Shown one piece after another: positions 34,655 to 44,325 of a DNA stretch of 46,237 nucleotides (the stretch's first letter is position 1; the number at the start of each line of letters is the position of its first letter). The translations under genes and the position numbers were made by a program. The notes beneath the pieces are model-generated. The model had not been told where the DNA came from. It worked only from the letters and a program-made list of their open reading frames with translations, and searched no databases. The DNA comes from an uncultured Flavobacteriales bacterium (GTDB taxonomy: Bacteria; Bacteroidota; Bacteroidia; Flavobacteriales; Crocinitomicaceae), in assembly GCA_946478775.1 (NCBI GenBank), contig CAMLDR010000010.1, positions 1 to 46,237 of the forward strand, written 5' to 3'.

Positions 34655-37600
34655 ATGTTAGATAAAGTCATTCAATTTAGTATCAAGAATAAGTTTATTA
34701 TAGGCTTGTTCACCTTAGCATTGATTGCAGTAGGAAGCTATTCGCTTAGCAGACTTCCAATCGATGCGCTACCTGATATAACCAACAATCAGGTACAAAT
34801 TATCACCTCTTCACCCACACTTTCCACACAGGAAGTGGAACAATTTATTACCTATCCGATTGAGATTTCGGTGAAGCCAATCCCTAAAGTGGTGGAGTTG
34901 CGCTCCATTAGTCGTTTTGGGTTGAGCGTGGTAACAGTTGTTTTTGAAGAAGACGTAGATATTTACTGGGCACGTGCCCAAATTAACGAACGCCTAAAAG
35001 AAGCAGAAAACACCATCCCTAAAGGTTTGGGAAGTCCCGAAATAGCGCCAGTCAGCACAGGTTTGGGTGAGATTTACCAATACGTAGTTTTCCCGAAAAA
35101 AGGCTACGAAGACAAGTATAATGCGACCGATCTGCGTACCATTCAGGATTGGATCATCAGACCTCAATTGCTCGGAACACCTGGAGTTGCAGAAGTAAAC
35201 ACCCTTGGCGGAAGTTTGAAGCAATATGAAATTGCCATTCAGCCCGACAAACTGAAAAGCATGAATACCACTATTAGTGAGGTTTTCGATGCATTGGAAA
35301 AGAACAATGAAAATACGGGTGGTGCATACATCGACAAAAAGCCCTATGCCTATTTCATTCGAGGTGTCGGTATGGTTACGAGTCTCGAGGACATCAGCAA
35401 GATTGTCGTAAAGAACCAAAACGGCATTCCCATTCTGATCCGTGATGTAGCAACTGTACAAATGGGAAGCAGTATTCGATTTGGAGCAGTTACCAAAGAC
35501 GGACACGGTGAAGAAGTAAGCGGTATGGCAATGATGCTTAAAGGCGAAAACAGCGCCGAAGTGGTTTCCCGTGTGAAAGACAAAATGGAGCAGATTAAAA
35601 AGTCTTTGCCTGAAGGAGTTGAAATTGAAGCATTCATGGATCGCACCAAATTGGTCGACAAAGCCATTGGAACCGTTCAAACCAACCTCATTGAAGGAGC
35701 GTTGATCGTTATTTTTATTCTCGTATTGCTATTGGGTAACTGGCGTGCAGGTTTGGTGGTGGCTTCGGTTATTCCGCTTTCCCTTTTGTTTGCCGTCAGT
35801 ATGATGCACTTGTTTGGTGTGAGCGGAAATTTAATGAGTTTGGGAGCAATTGATTTCGGTTTAATTGTAGATGGTGCGGTAATCATTGTAGAAGCCATCA
35901 TTCATCGACTTCAAAGTAGCAAAGTTACCAGAATACTTTCGGCAGAGGAAATGGATGAAGAAGTGTACACGGCTTCGTCCAAAATCAGAAGCAGTGCAGC
36001 GTTCGGTGAAATCATTATCCTGATTGTTTATTTACCAATTCTTGCCTTAGTGGGTATTGAAGGGAAAATGTTCGGACCAATGGCACAAACTGTTTCGTTT
36101 GCCATTCTCGGAGCGTTTCTGCTTTCATTGACTTATGTTCCCATGATGGCTTCGCTTGCCTTGAAAAAACAAACGGGTCATAAGAAAAACATCAGCGATA
36201 GAATTATTGGTGCTATACAAAGAGTTTATCAACCTGCGTTAACAAAAGCGTTACAAGCGAAATCGTTAATTGTATCGATTGCCGTTGGGTTATTGGTAAT
36301 TGCCTTTGTACTCTTCGGTAAAATGGGTGGAGAATTCATTCCTACGTTGGATGAAGGTGATATTGCAACCCACCTAATCATTGCTTCTGGAAGTTCGCTT
36401 TCACAAGAAATTGAATCAACTACAAAAGCCGAAAAGATTCTGAAAAGCAAGTTTCCCGAAATCAAAATGATTGTAACCAAAATAGGGAGTGCCGAAATAC
36501 CTACCGATCCCATGCCGATGGAAGCGGGCGATATGATTATCCTTCTGAAAGACCGACACGAATGGACTTCTGCGGAAACAAAAGAAGAATTGATGGAGAA
36601 AATGGAAGAAGCGCTAGCCGATATTCCTGGCGTTACAACCGAATTCTCTCAGCCTATTCAAATGCGTTTCAATGAGTTAATGACAGGTGTTCGAAGCGAT
36701 GTAGCCGTGAAAATTTACGGCGAAGATTTGGATATGCTCGTGAGTAAAGGCGACGAAGTACTTAATATCATCAAAAACATCAATGGTGTTGCCGATGCCA
36801 AAGCCGAACGAGTAGCGGGTTTACCTCAAATTTCAGTACGCTATAACAAAGACAAACTAGCACTTTACGGATTGAATGTAGGAGATTTGAACAAAGTAGT
36901 TCGGATCGGGTTTGCAGGAGAGAAAACAGGTGTTGTTTACGAAGGTGAAAAACGCTTTGACATGGTACTGCGCTTAGCCGCTGAAAGCAGAAGTGATATT
37001 TCAAACCTGAAAACGCTGTTTATTACGCTTCCTTCTGGCAGTCAGATTCCTTTGGAACAGGTTGCAGACATCGATTACGAACCAGGACCGATGCAAATCA
37101 GCCGTGAAGACGGTAAACGTAGAATTGTTGTTGGTTTCAATGTAAGAGGGAGAGACGTAAAAAGTGTCGTAGATGAAATTCAGAAAAAACTGGATAAAAA
37201 ACTGAAATTGCCTGCTGGATATTACCTGACTTATGGCGGACAGTTTGAAAATTTAGTGGAAGCATCTGCACGCCTTTCCATTGCAGTTCCAGTTGCCTTG
37301 CTCTTAATTTTTGTGTTACTCTATTTTACATTCCGTTCCATGAAACAATCGATCCTGATCTTTACCGCAATTCCATTTTCCGCTATTGGCGGTGTCTTTG
37401 CACTTTGGTTACGAGATATGCCTTTCAGTATTTCCGCAGGTGTCGGATTCATTGCCCTGTTTGGTGTTGCTGTTCTAAACGGTATTGTTCTGATTGGTTA
37501 TTTCAATCAATTAAAATCTGAGGGTATGAATGATGTAGTTCACCGAATTCATGAAGGAACAAAGGTTCGTTTACGTCCTGTAATCCTCACAGCCGCAGTT

Positions 37601-39013
37601 GCATCTTTAGGCTTCTTGCCAATGGCATTAAGCACAAGTGCAGGAGCTGAAGTTCAAAAACCCTTGGCAACAGTGGTAATTGGAGGTCTGATTTCAGCAA
37701 CCTTGCTGACCTTGATTGTACTTCCTATTCTCTATTTCTATTTCGAAAAAGGTGTATCCCGTAAACTGAAACAAGGAACTTCAAAAGCCCTTACTTTGTT
37801 GATTGGATTCACGTTGTTTGCAGGTTTTGCACAATCACAAGATGTTCCCACGCTTACCTTGCAATCTGCCATTGAAGCAGGATTGAAAAACAATCAGCAG
37901 ATTCAGGCGGGAGAACTGGAAGTGATCTCACAGAGCCAGTTAAAACCAACGGCTTTCGAGTTACCAAAAACAGAACTCACAGGAATGCTTGGTCAGTACA
38001 ATACCCGTGCTTTCGATCAGAATTATTCGATTTCGCAAGGATTCAATCCATTCGAATTTGGCGCACGAAAAGACGTGGTTGATGCCAACATAAGAAGCAG
38101 TGAATTGAGCTTAGACCTCACCAAACAACAAATGACCCTGAACATCCGACAGTCATGGAACAGTTTGTTGTATTTGATGGAACGTAATCAGGTATTGAAA
38201 CAGCAAGACAGCATTTTGCTTCAATTTGTTCGGGCTGCAAAAATCAGATTCGAAGCAGGAGATGTAAGTCCTTTGGAATCAACCACATCAATTGTGAAGC
38301 AACAAGAATTGCAACAACAGATTAAGCAAACCGAAGCCCTAATTTCAATGGAAAAATCAAAGTTGAAGGCGTATATGAACCTGAAAACCGATTTCGCCAT
38401 TGCTGAAAGCGAATTTGTAGCTATGCCAGCTCTTTCGGTAACCGACAGCACGGCACTGCGTGAGAATCCGCAAATGGAATTGGCAATGCAGGAGGTTCAA
38501 AAGGCGATAGCTTCTAAACGGCTACAAAAATCCACCATGCTTCCAGACTTAAAAGTGGGCTATTTCATTCAGTCCCTTACTGGAAATCAGGACGTGAACG
38601 GTCAGCCTGTTTATTACAACGGTGCGCCAAGATTTCAGGGCGTAACCTTTGGAGTTTCCGTTCCTATTTTCGTTGGAAGCAGTAGTGCAAAAGTCAGATC
38701 CGCAGAAACAGCCGTTCAGGTTCAGCAGAAAAACACGGAATACCTGCACACGCAGTTGAAAAGCCAGTTTGAACAGCAGATAGAACAGTTACTTACTTAT
38801 CAATCTTTGGTGGAATATTACGAAAGTTCGGCTTTGCCCTCTGCTAAAAACATCACCGATAACGTAAGAAAGAGCTACCAAAACGGAGACATTTCCTATG
38901 TGGAGTTCATTCAGGGAATTCAAACGGCATTAGATGTACAATCCAATTATTTGAGCGCTGTTCTGAATTACAATCAGGCAGTTATCAATTTACAATACTT
39001 ATTGAATCAATAA
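34655..39013 (+). CDS. CzcA/CusA-family heavy-metal RND pump fused to a TolC-like outer-membrane factor
   Basis: The 1452-residue product starts at the ATG at 34655; an in-frame GTG at 34610 would precede the hydrophobic start of a typical pump. Residues 1 to about 1040 are a complete HME-RND transporter (IKNKFIIGLFTLALIAVG; large periplasmic loops; twelve expected helices). The TM4 proton-relay motif DFGLIVDGAVIIVE has Asp400, Asp406 and Glu413, equivalent to CzcA Asp402/408/415, which favours divalent ions (Zn, Co, Cd). Residues about 1045-1062 (ALTLLIGFTLFAGFAQSQ) look like an internal signal peptide. From 1063 on follows a CusC/TolC-like domain (LTLQSAIEAGLKNN; helical hairpins; YQNGDISYVEFIQG). 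The adaptor gene follows after 10 bp. Confidence 0.93.
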   Translation: MLDKVIQFSIKNKFIIGLFTLALIAVGSYSLSRLPIDALPDITNNQVQIITSSPTLSTQEVEQFITYPIEISVKPIPKVVELRSISRFGLSVVTVVFEEDVDIYWARAQINERLKEAENTIPKGLGSPEIAPVSTGLGEIYQYVVFPKKGYEDKYNATDLRTIQDWIIRPQLLGTPGVAEVNTLGGSLKQYEIAIQPDKLKSMNTTISEVFDALEKNNENTGGAYIDKKPYAYFIRGVGMVTSLEDISKIVVKNQNGIPILIRDVATVQMGSSIRFGAVTKDGHGEEVSGMAMMLKGENSAEVVSRVKDKMEQIKKSLPEGVEIEAFMDRTKLVDKAIGTVQTNLIEGALIVIFILVLLLGNWRAGLVVASVIPLSLLFAVSMMHLFGVSGNLMSLGAIDFGLIVDGAVIIVEAIIHRLQSSKVTRILSAEEMDEEVYTASSKIRSSAAFGEIIILIVYLPILALVGIEGKMFGPMAQTVSFAILGAFLLSLTYVPMMASLALKKQTGHKKNISDRIIGAIQRVYQPALTKALQAKSLIVSIAVGLLVIAFVLFGKMGGEFIPTLDEGDIATHLIIASGSSLSQEIESTTKAEKILKSKFPEIKMIVTKIGSAEIPTDPMPMEAGDMIILLKDRHEWTSAETKEELMEKMEEALADIPGVTTEFSQPIQMRFNELMTGVRSDVAVKIYGEDLDMLVSKGDEVLNIIKNINGVADAKAERVAGLPQISVRYNKDKLALYGLNVGDLNKVVRIGFAGEKTGVVYEGEKRFDMVLRLAAESRSDISNLKTLFITLPSGSQIPLEQVADIDYEPGPMQISREDGKRRIVVGFNVRGRDVKSVVDEIQKKLDKKLKLPAGYYLTYGGQFENLVEASARLSIAVPVALLLIFVLLYFTFRSMKQSILIFTAIPFSAIGGVFALWLRDMPFSISAGVGFIALFGVAVLNGIVLIGYFNQLKSEGMNDVVHRIHEGTKVRLRPVILTAAVASLGFLPMALSTSAGAEVQKPLATVVIGGLISATLLTLIVLPILYFYFEKGVSRKLKQGTSKALTLLIGFTLFAGFAQSQDVPTLTLQSAIEAGLKNNQQIQAGELEVISQSQLKPTAFELPKTELTGMLGQYNTRAFDQNYSISQGFNPFEFGARKDVVDANIRSSELSLDLTKQQMTLNIRQSWNSLLYLMERNQVLKQQDSILLQFVRAAKIRFEAGDVSPLESTTSIVKQQELQQQIKQTEALISMEKSKLKAYMNLKTDFAIAESEFVAMPALSVTDSTALRENPQMELAMQEVQKAIASKRLQKSTMLPDLKVGYFIQSLTGNQDVNGQPVYYNGAPRFQGVTFGVSVPIFVGSSSAKVRSAETAVQVQQKNTEYLHTQLKSQFEQQIEQLLTYQSLVEYYESSALPSAKNITDNVRKSYQNGDISYVEFIQGIQTALDVQSNYLSAVLNYNQAVINLQYLLNQ

Positions 39014-39023
39014 TTCGAAGAAG

Positions 39024-40286
39024 ATGAAAAGAAAAAACATTCTATATATAGCAATCGTAGCTGTTTTAACAGTGGTGGTTGTTTGCGTGATTTCCTACTC
39101 AGGAGGTGAAAGTGAACCTGAAAAAACAGAGGAAGCACATGAAGAACATGAAGGCGAAGCAATCACCGCCAAAGAGGTTGAATTGAATCAGGCTCAATTC
39201 AATGCATCAGACATTGAATTGGGAACGTTTGAAATGAAAAATCTGAGTGCCGTAATCAATGCAAACGGGTACACAAAATTACCTCCGCAGAACCAAGCAG
39301 ATGTTTCGGTTCTTGTTACAGGAGTTGTGCGCAGTATTAATGTAATTGAAGGTCAGTTCGTGAAGAAAGGACAAACCATTGCGGTCATTGAAAGTTTAGA
39401 GTTTACAAAACTTCAAGAAGCATACTTAACTTCTAAAAGCAACTTGGAATACCTGACAACTGAATACGAACGTCAAAAAACTTTAAACGATGAAAACGTC
39501 AATTCGAAGAAAGCCTTACAACGTGCCAAATCAGATTACGAAACAGAAAAGGCACGGAACGCATCCTTGAAAAAACAGTTAAGCACCTTGAATTTGTCGG
39601 GTTCGGGCGGTGCAATTTCTACTATGTCGGTAAAAGCTCCAATCAGCGGATACATTACGGAAGTGAACGTGAAGATTGGAACGAATGCGGAACCAGGAAA
39701 GCCCATGTTTACGATTGTAGACAATTCGAAAATGCACGTCGATTTATTGGTGTATGAAAAAGACCTTCAAAAAGTAAAAACTGGTCAAACCGTTCGTTTC
39801 ATTCTTACAAATCAAGACAATGTGGAAATCAAAGGAAAGATCTTCAGCATTGGTAAAGCCTTTGAAAATGAAACCAAATCGGTTGCGGTTCATGCAGATA
39901 TTCTAAACGACAAGCAGATTTTAATTCCGGGAATGTATGTAAATGCGTTGATCGATGTAGGCTTAAATAATGTGAAAGCTTTACCAGTTGATGCGGTGGT
40001 AAAAGCAGACGGAAGAGAATTCATCTTTGTACTGGAAGAACACGCCAAAGAAGAAGATCACGACGAAGAAGCGGGGCATGAACATGATGACGGACATGAA
40101 CACAGCGAAGGTAAAAGCTACCATTTTCAACGAATTGAAGTGAAAACGGGAACTACTCAATTGGGCTATGTTCAGGTTACCATTTTACAAGATATTCCTG
40201 CGAATGCGAAAATTGTGCTGAAAGGCGCTTATTATATCCAAAGTCATTTGCTGAAAAGCGAAGGCGGTGGCGGACACGAACATTAG
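39024..40286 (+). CDS. Periplasmic adaptor subunit of heavy-metal RND efflux (CusB/CzcB-like)
   Basis: The 420-residue product has an N-terminal membrane anchor or signal (about residues 5-25), then an acidic/His-rich linker (EEAHEEHEGE). Two lipoyl-like halves (VSVLVTGVVRSINVIEGQFV and KAPISGYITEVNVKIGT) flank a coiled-coil hairpin (about 135-190), and beta-barrel and membrane-proximal domains follow. A second metal-binding-like insert, rich in His/Asp/Glu (about 340-362), and a final GGGGHEH tail are unusual additions that suggest metal capture. It bridges the RND pump and the outer-membrane channel; it is in the same operon, starting 10 bp after the pump stop. Confidence 0.92.
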   Translation: MKRKNILYIAIVAVLTVVVVCVISYSGGESEPEKTEEAHEEHEGEAITAKEVELNQAQFNASDIELGTFEMKNLSAVINANGYTKLPPQNQADVSVLVTGVVRSINVIEGQFVKKGQTIAVIESLEFTKLQEAYLTSKSNLEYLTTEYERQKTLNDENVNSKKALQRAKSDYETEKARNASLKKQLSTLNLSGSGGAISTMSVKAPISGYITEVNVKIGTNAEPGKPMFTIVDNSKMHVDLLVYEKDLQKVKTGQTVRFILTNQDNVEIKGKIFSIGKAFENETKSVAVHADILNDKQILIPGMYVNALIDVGLNNVKALPVDAVVKADGREFIFVLEEHAKEEDHDEEAGHEHDDGHEHSEGKSYHFQRIEVKTGTTQLGYVQVTILQDIPANAKIVLKGAYYIQSHLLKSEGGGGHEH

Positions 40287-40293
40287 TAATCTT

Positions 40294-40363
40294 AGGGCAA
40301 AGTCTGAGGAGATCTTAACATGAAGTAATGACTTTTTCAATTCCAAGGTCTTTGCCCTTTTTA
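40294..40363 (+). terminator. Possible terminator with long loop after adaptor gene
   Basis: AGGGCAAAG (40294-40302) pairs with CTTTGCCCT (40350-40358), followed by TTTTT. The enclosed loop is about 47 nt. An alternative pairing of AAAGTC (40299-40304) with GACTTT (40330-40335) would compete with the first stem, so a switch-like leader for the peptidase gene is conceivable. Confidence 0.5.
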
Positions 40364-40375
40364 AAGAAAACGAAT

Positions 40376-41557
40376 ATGTTGAAATATTGGGTTCTTTCGT
40401 TAATTGGCAGTTTTTCTGCGCTTGCTTTTGCACAAGATGCAAGAGTGGAAAGTATATTGGCGGAATTCAATACGGATTCGCTAAACAGCCAAGTACAAAA
40501 GCTGAGCGGTGAAATTCCGCTAGTTATAGGTGGACAGTCTCATATTATTTCATCCCGATTATACAATCAGCCGGGTAATGTACTGACGTTTAAATATGCG
40601 AAAGAGCGCTTTATACAGGCGGGATTGGAAATTGACTCACTCGTGTTTTCTGCTAACGGCAAGAATTTATTCGGAATCAAGAAAGGAACAATATTTCCTG
40701 AAAGGGTTTGCATCATTGGTGCGCATTACGACAATTTACCAACTGGAACTTTTGCTCCGGGTGCGGATGATAATGCAAGCGGATGTGCCGTCGTTTTGGA
40801 ATCGGCTCGGATCATGGGCGAAATGGAATTTCCAAACACGATCATTTTCGCACTTTGGGACGAAGAAGAACTGGGATTGATCGGCAGTACAGCTTACACG
40901 GCACAGCAACAAATTCATGGGGATTCTTTGCTTGGTTATATCAATCTTGATATGCTCGGATGGGACGGAAACAATGACAATCTTACGGAAGTTCACGTAA
41001 GACCAATAGCCAATTCCATTAGGCTTATGCAGATGGTAGTTGATTGTAATGAACTTTACGACATTGCTTTGAACCTTGAAATCGTGAATCCAGGAAGCGT
41101 AAACAGCGATCATTTTCCATTTTGGCAAAAAGGATATTCAGCTATTGGTATTAATGAAGAATATGTAGGTGATTTTAACCCGAACTGGCATCAGACTAGT
41201 GATGTCTTTTCAGCATTCAATCACCAGTATTTCGAAGCGAATAGCCGTTTGGCGCTTGCATCATTTGCAACACTTGCCCTTAATAAAAGTGGGAATCTCA
41301 GCGATGAAGAAGCAATTAGCAATTCCATTTTGTTCCCCAATCCTGCTTCCGATATAGCCTACATTCAATTCGAACAGGCAATTTTAAACGAACTGAATGT
41401 CAGTATAACTGATAATCTTGGGCGAACGGTGTTTGTCTCGGATTATGAAAAAGTTGATCAGATCATTGTTCCGGCAACGGAATTTAGATCAGGCTTTTAC
41501 CGAATCCAAATCAGCACAGGAGATTTTCACAAGAATTTTTCCTTCATAAAGAAATGA
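40376..41557 (+). CDS. Secreted M28-family zinc metallopeptidase with T9SS sorting domain
   Basis: The 393-residue product starts at the ATG at 40376, directly before a good signal peptide (MLKYWVLSLIGSFSALAFAQ). An ATG 48 bp upstream would place 16 residues before the signal and sits inside the terminator stem. The M28 zinc ligands are visible in order: His117 (GAHYDN), Asp131 (PGADDNASG), Glu163/164 (DEEELG), Asp192 (NLDMLG) and His272 (WHQTSD). The last ~75 residues form a T9SS C-terminal domain (FPNPASDIAYIQF; GFYRIQIST). It is an extracellular aminopeptidase-like enzyme. Its place inside a metal-efflux cluster is unexpected; zinc dependence is the only obvious link. Confidence 0.88.
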   Translation: MLKYWVLSLIGSFSALAFAQDARVESILAEFNTDSLNSQVQKLSGEIPLVIGGQSHIISSRLYNQPGNVLTFKYAKERFIQAGLEIDSLVFSANGKNLFGIKKGTIFPERVCIIGAHYDNLPTGTFAPGADDNASGCAVVLESARIMGEMEFPNTIIFALWDEEELGLIGSTAYTAQQQIHGDSLLGYINLDMLGWDGNNDNLTEVHVRPIANSIRLMQMVVDCNELYDIALNLEIVNPGSVNSDHFPFWQKGYSAIGINEEYVGDFNPNWHQTSDVFSAFNHQYFEANSRLALASFATLALNKSGNLSDEEAISNSILFPNPASDIAYIQFEQAILNELNVSITDNLGRTVFVSDYEKVDQIIVPATEFRSGFYRIQISTGDFHKNFSFIKK

Positions 41558-41582
41558 GTTCAAAACATTAAAAAATCAGTGT

Positions 41583-43619
41583 ATGATTAATAAAGATCCA
41601 AATCACGTTCACACCTACGATGCACAAGGCAGAATGACTTGTTGCTCATTGGAGGAAAAAATAGACGCAAAAAGCGGTACTCCTCATATTCACAAACAAG
41701 ATCATGATCACGATGATGAAGATGGGCATGACCACGACCACGAACATTCAAACGGTGAGAAACCTGCTTGGATGCAATACGCTCCAGCAATTGTCAGCTT
41801 TGCACTTTTGCTGACAGGAATCTTATTCGAACAAGTTTTCAAACCTGCTTTTTTTGAAGGAACGATCAAACTCATTTGGTACTTGGTGGCTTACATTCCA
41901 GTTGGTCTTCCCGTAATGATTGATGCGGGAAAATCCATTGCAAAAGGAGCATTCTTTTCCGAGTTCTTCTTAATGACCATTGCAACGGTTGGCGCATTCT
42001 TCATAGGCGAATATTCTGAAGGAGTTGCAGTAATGGTTTTCTATTCCGTTGGGGAACTGTTCCAAACCTTAGCGGTGAACCGTGCGAAAAGAAGTATCAA
42101 AGCCTTATTGGATATTCGACCTGATACGGTGAATGTAATGCGTGACGGAAAATTGAAAACTGTTTCTCCATCAGAAGTTCAGATCAATGAAGTGATCCAA
42201 GTGAAATCAGGGGAGAAAGTCGCTTTGGATGGTGAATTGATCTCTGATTCGGCTTCTTTCAATACTGCTGCACTAACAGGAGAAAGTAAACCCGACAACA
42301 AAGGAAAAGGTGAAGCGGTTTTGGCGGGAATGATTAACCTGCAATCCGTTTCCGATATAAAGGTTACTGCCTTATACAAAGACAGTAAATTGTCGAAGAT
42401 TCTCGAAATGGTTCAGGATGCCACTTCACGCAAATCACAAACGCAATTATTCATTTCCAAATTCGCTAAAGTCTATACACCAATTGTCGTGTTTTTGGCA
42501 GTGGGAATTTGTTTGCTTCCATATCTCTTTATCTCAGATTACCAGTTTAAAGAATGGCTATACCGATCATTGGTTTTCCTTGTGATTTCTTGTCCTTGTG
42601 CCTTAGTGATTTCAATTCCGCTCGGTTACTTCGGAGGCATTGGTTTAGCATCCCGAAACGGAATACTCTTTAAAGGATCGAACTACCTTGATGTAATGAC
42701 CAAAATAGATACGGTTGTTATGGACAAAACAGGTACTCTCACCAAAGGAGTTTTCAAAGTTCAGGAAGTAGTGTCAGAAGGAATAGAGAAAGAAGAGTTA
42801 GTAAGACTTACAGCATCCATCGAAAGTAAATCCACGCATCCAATCGCATCTGCAATTGTTGAATATGCGGGAGATTCCGTAAAAAACGCAAAGATTGAAG
42901 CCGTAGAAGAGATTTCAGGACACGGCTTAAAAGGAAAGATAGACGGAAAAGAAGTGTTGGCTGGAAATTTGAAACTGTTGAAGAAGTTCAATATAGGGTT
43001 CGATTCGGAGATTGAAAAGATTGTAGAAACCATTGTTGTAGTTGCCGTTGATGGAAACTATGCAGGTTATATTACCATAGCAGACGAAATCAAAGAAGAT
43101 GCACAGCAAGCCATCAAGGATCTGCACACTCTTCAGATCAAAACCGTTATGCTTTCAGGCGACAAACAAAGTATCGTAGACAGAGTTGCAAAAGTTCTTT
43201 CCGTAGATGATGCATTTGGAGATTTGCTTCCTGAAAACAAAGTGGAGAAAGTACAGGCTTTGAAGGATCAGAAAAGAACTCTTGCATTTGTGGGTGATGG
43301 CGTGAACGATGCGCCTGTAATCGCCTTAGCTGATGCAGGTATTGCCATGGGTGGATTGGGAAGTGATGCAACAATCGAAACCGCCGACATCGTCATTCAA
43401 AATGATGAACCCTCAAAAATTGTAACAGCTATTAAAATCGGACGAATCACTAAGAAAATTGTTTGGCAGAATATCATTTTAGCAATGGCAGTAAAGGCAA
43501 TTGTGTTGGCTCTCGGAGCAGGTGGTATCGCAACACTTTGGGAAGCTGTTTTTGCCGATGTTGGAGTTGCATTATTAGCGATTTTGAATGCAGTTCGAAT
43601 CCAACGAATGAAATTGTAA
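41583..43619 (+). CDS. Zn/Cd/Pb-exporting P1B-type ATPase (PIB-2, ZntA-like)
   Basis: The 678-residue product has the P-type core: CPC metal motif at Cys337-Pro-Cys339 (SCPCALVIS), phosphorylation motif DKTGTLTKG with Asp381, an HP motif (KSTHPIA), TGES-type actuator loop (ALTGESKPD) and GDGVNDAP hinge. The last helices carry Lys (AVKAIVLALG) and Asp (FADVGVALLAILNA), the pair that defines PIB-2 ATPases for Zn2+, Cd2+ and Pb2+. The usual N-terminal HMA domain is missing; instead residues 1-60 hold a Cys-Cys pair and a dense His/Asp stretch. It moves metal from cytosol to periplasm, where the RND complex can finish export. Confidence 0.93.
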   Translation: MINKDPNHVHTYDAQGRMTCCSLEEKIDAKSGTPHIHKQDHDHDDEDGHDHDHEHSNGEKPAWMQYAPAIVSFALLLTGILFEQVFKPAFFEGTIKLIWYLVAYIPVGLPVMIDAGKSIAKGAFFSEFFLMTIATVGAFFIGEYSEGVAVMVFYSVGELFQTLAVNRAKRSIKALLDIRPDTVNVMRDGKLKTVSPSEVQINEVIQVKSGEKVALDGELISDSASFNTAALTGESKPDNKGKGEAVLAGMINLQSVSDIKVTALYKDSKLSKILEMVQDATSRKSQTQLFISKFAKVYTPIVVFLAVGICLLPYLFISDYQFKEWLYRSLVFLVISCPCALVISIPLGYFGGIGLASRNGILFKGSNYLDVMTKIDTVVMDKTGTLTKGVFKVQEVVSEGIEKEELVRLTASIESKSTHPIASAIVEYAGDSVKNAKIEAVEEISGHGLKGKIDGKEVLAGNLKLLKKFNIGFDSEIEKIVETIVVVAVDGNYAGYITIADEIKEDAQQAIKDLHTLQIKTVMLSGDKQSIVDRVAKVLSVDDAFGDLLPENKVEKVQALKDQKRTLAFVGDGVNDAPVIALADAGIAMGGLGSDATIETADIVIQNDEPSKIVTAIKIGRITKKIVWQNIILAMAVKAIVLALGAGGIATLWEAVFADVGVALLAILNAVRIQRMKL

Positions 43620-43660
43620 AATTCAATTATTGTAAATAGTAATAAGCAAATAATGAAGTT

Positions 43661-43963
43661 ATGGGAATTAAAGTAGAATTAGCAGAATTGTTGGTTATTC
43701 AATTGGTTATGACCAGTTTTTTCGCGCGGTTTGAAGTAGAAACACGCGCAAGTTATAAAATCCTGAAATGGATCATTATTGCAAAAATAACAGTCGGTCT
43801 TTATTTTATGATCGGGCATTGGTCAACATTGTTTCCAATTGTTGTAGTGATACTCGGAACAATCTATCACTTTCGATGGTGTAAAAAGAACGGAATTGAT
43901 CCATTGAAAGCAACTCCACGAAAGAAATATTATGAGTTGCGAAAATGGAAATGGGAGGAGTAA
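43661..43963 (+). CDS. Small membrane protein of the metal cluster
   Basis: The 100-residue product has hydrophobic segments around residues 5-20 and 36-67 and a strongly basic C-terminus (ATPRKKYYELRKWKWEE). No metal-ligand cluster and no recognised family. It lies 42 bp after the P-type ATPase and just before the DUF6660 gene in the same direction, so it is probably part of the same transcript. Function unknown. Confidence 0.65.
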   Translation: MGIKVELAELLVIQLVMTSFFARFEVETRASYKILKWIIIAKITVGLYFMIGHWSTLFPIVVVILGTIYHFRWCKKNGIDPLKATPRKKYYELRKWKWEE

Positions 43964-44007
43964 TCTTGAATGATTAAGTGAATCCCATTTTTTCATACCT
44001 TAGTATC

Positions 44008-44325
44008 GTGAAGGTTTTCTGGTTCATATTCAGTTTATTCGTTTTTACTTTGTCAGTAATACCTTGTTGCACGGAGGAGTGTCAGGAAGAAGAACTGACC
44101 TGTTCTACCGAACACCATCAGGAAGACGAGGAAGAGCAGAAAAATTGTTCTCCGTTTTGTACTTGTACTGTATGTGGGCTTTATGCCTGTATAATGGAAC
44201 AAGTACAGGTAGTGAATACATATACTGTCAACGAATCTCCGGCGGCTAGTCTCGGAAATCCTTATACATTTCATTTTACTTCTGAGTTTGAAGTAAACAT
44301 TTGGCAACCGCCAAAACTGGGCTAA
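44008..44325 (+). CDS. DUF6660-like small Cys-rich secreted protein (IWQPPKL tail)
   Basis: The product has 105 residues if the GTG at 44008 is used, which starts directly with a signal-like KVFWFIFSLFVFTLSVIPCC; a GTG at 43978 would add 10 residues. A TACCTTAG box just before 44008 supports the shorter form. A Cys-rich middle (CCTEECQEEE, then CSPFCTCTVCGLYAC) and an acidic/His stretch (EHHQEDEEEQ) follow, and it ends NIWQPPKLG. This matches the layout I know for DUF6660 proteins, which accompany metal-efflux genes in Bacteroidota. Probably a periplasmic or membrane-attached metal-binding protein; role unproven. Confidence 0.72.
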   Translation: MKVFWFIFSLFVFTLSVIPCCTEECQEEELTCSTEHHQEDEEEQKNCSPFCTCTVCGLYACIMEQVQVVNTYTVNESPAASLGNPYTFHFTSEFEVNIWQPPKLG

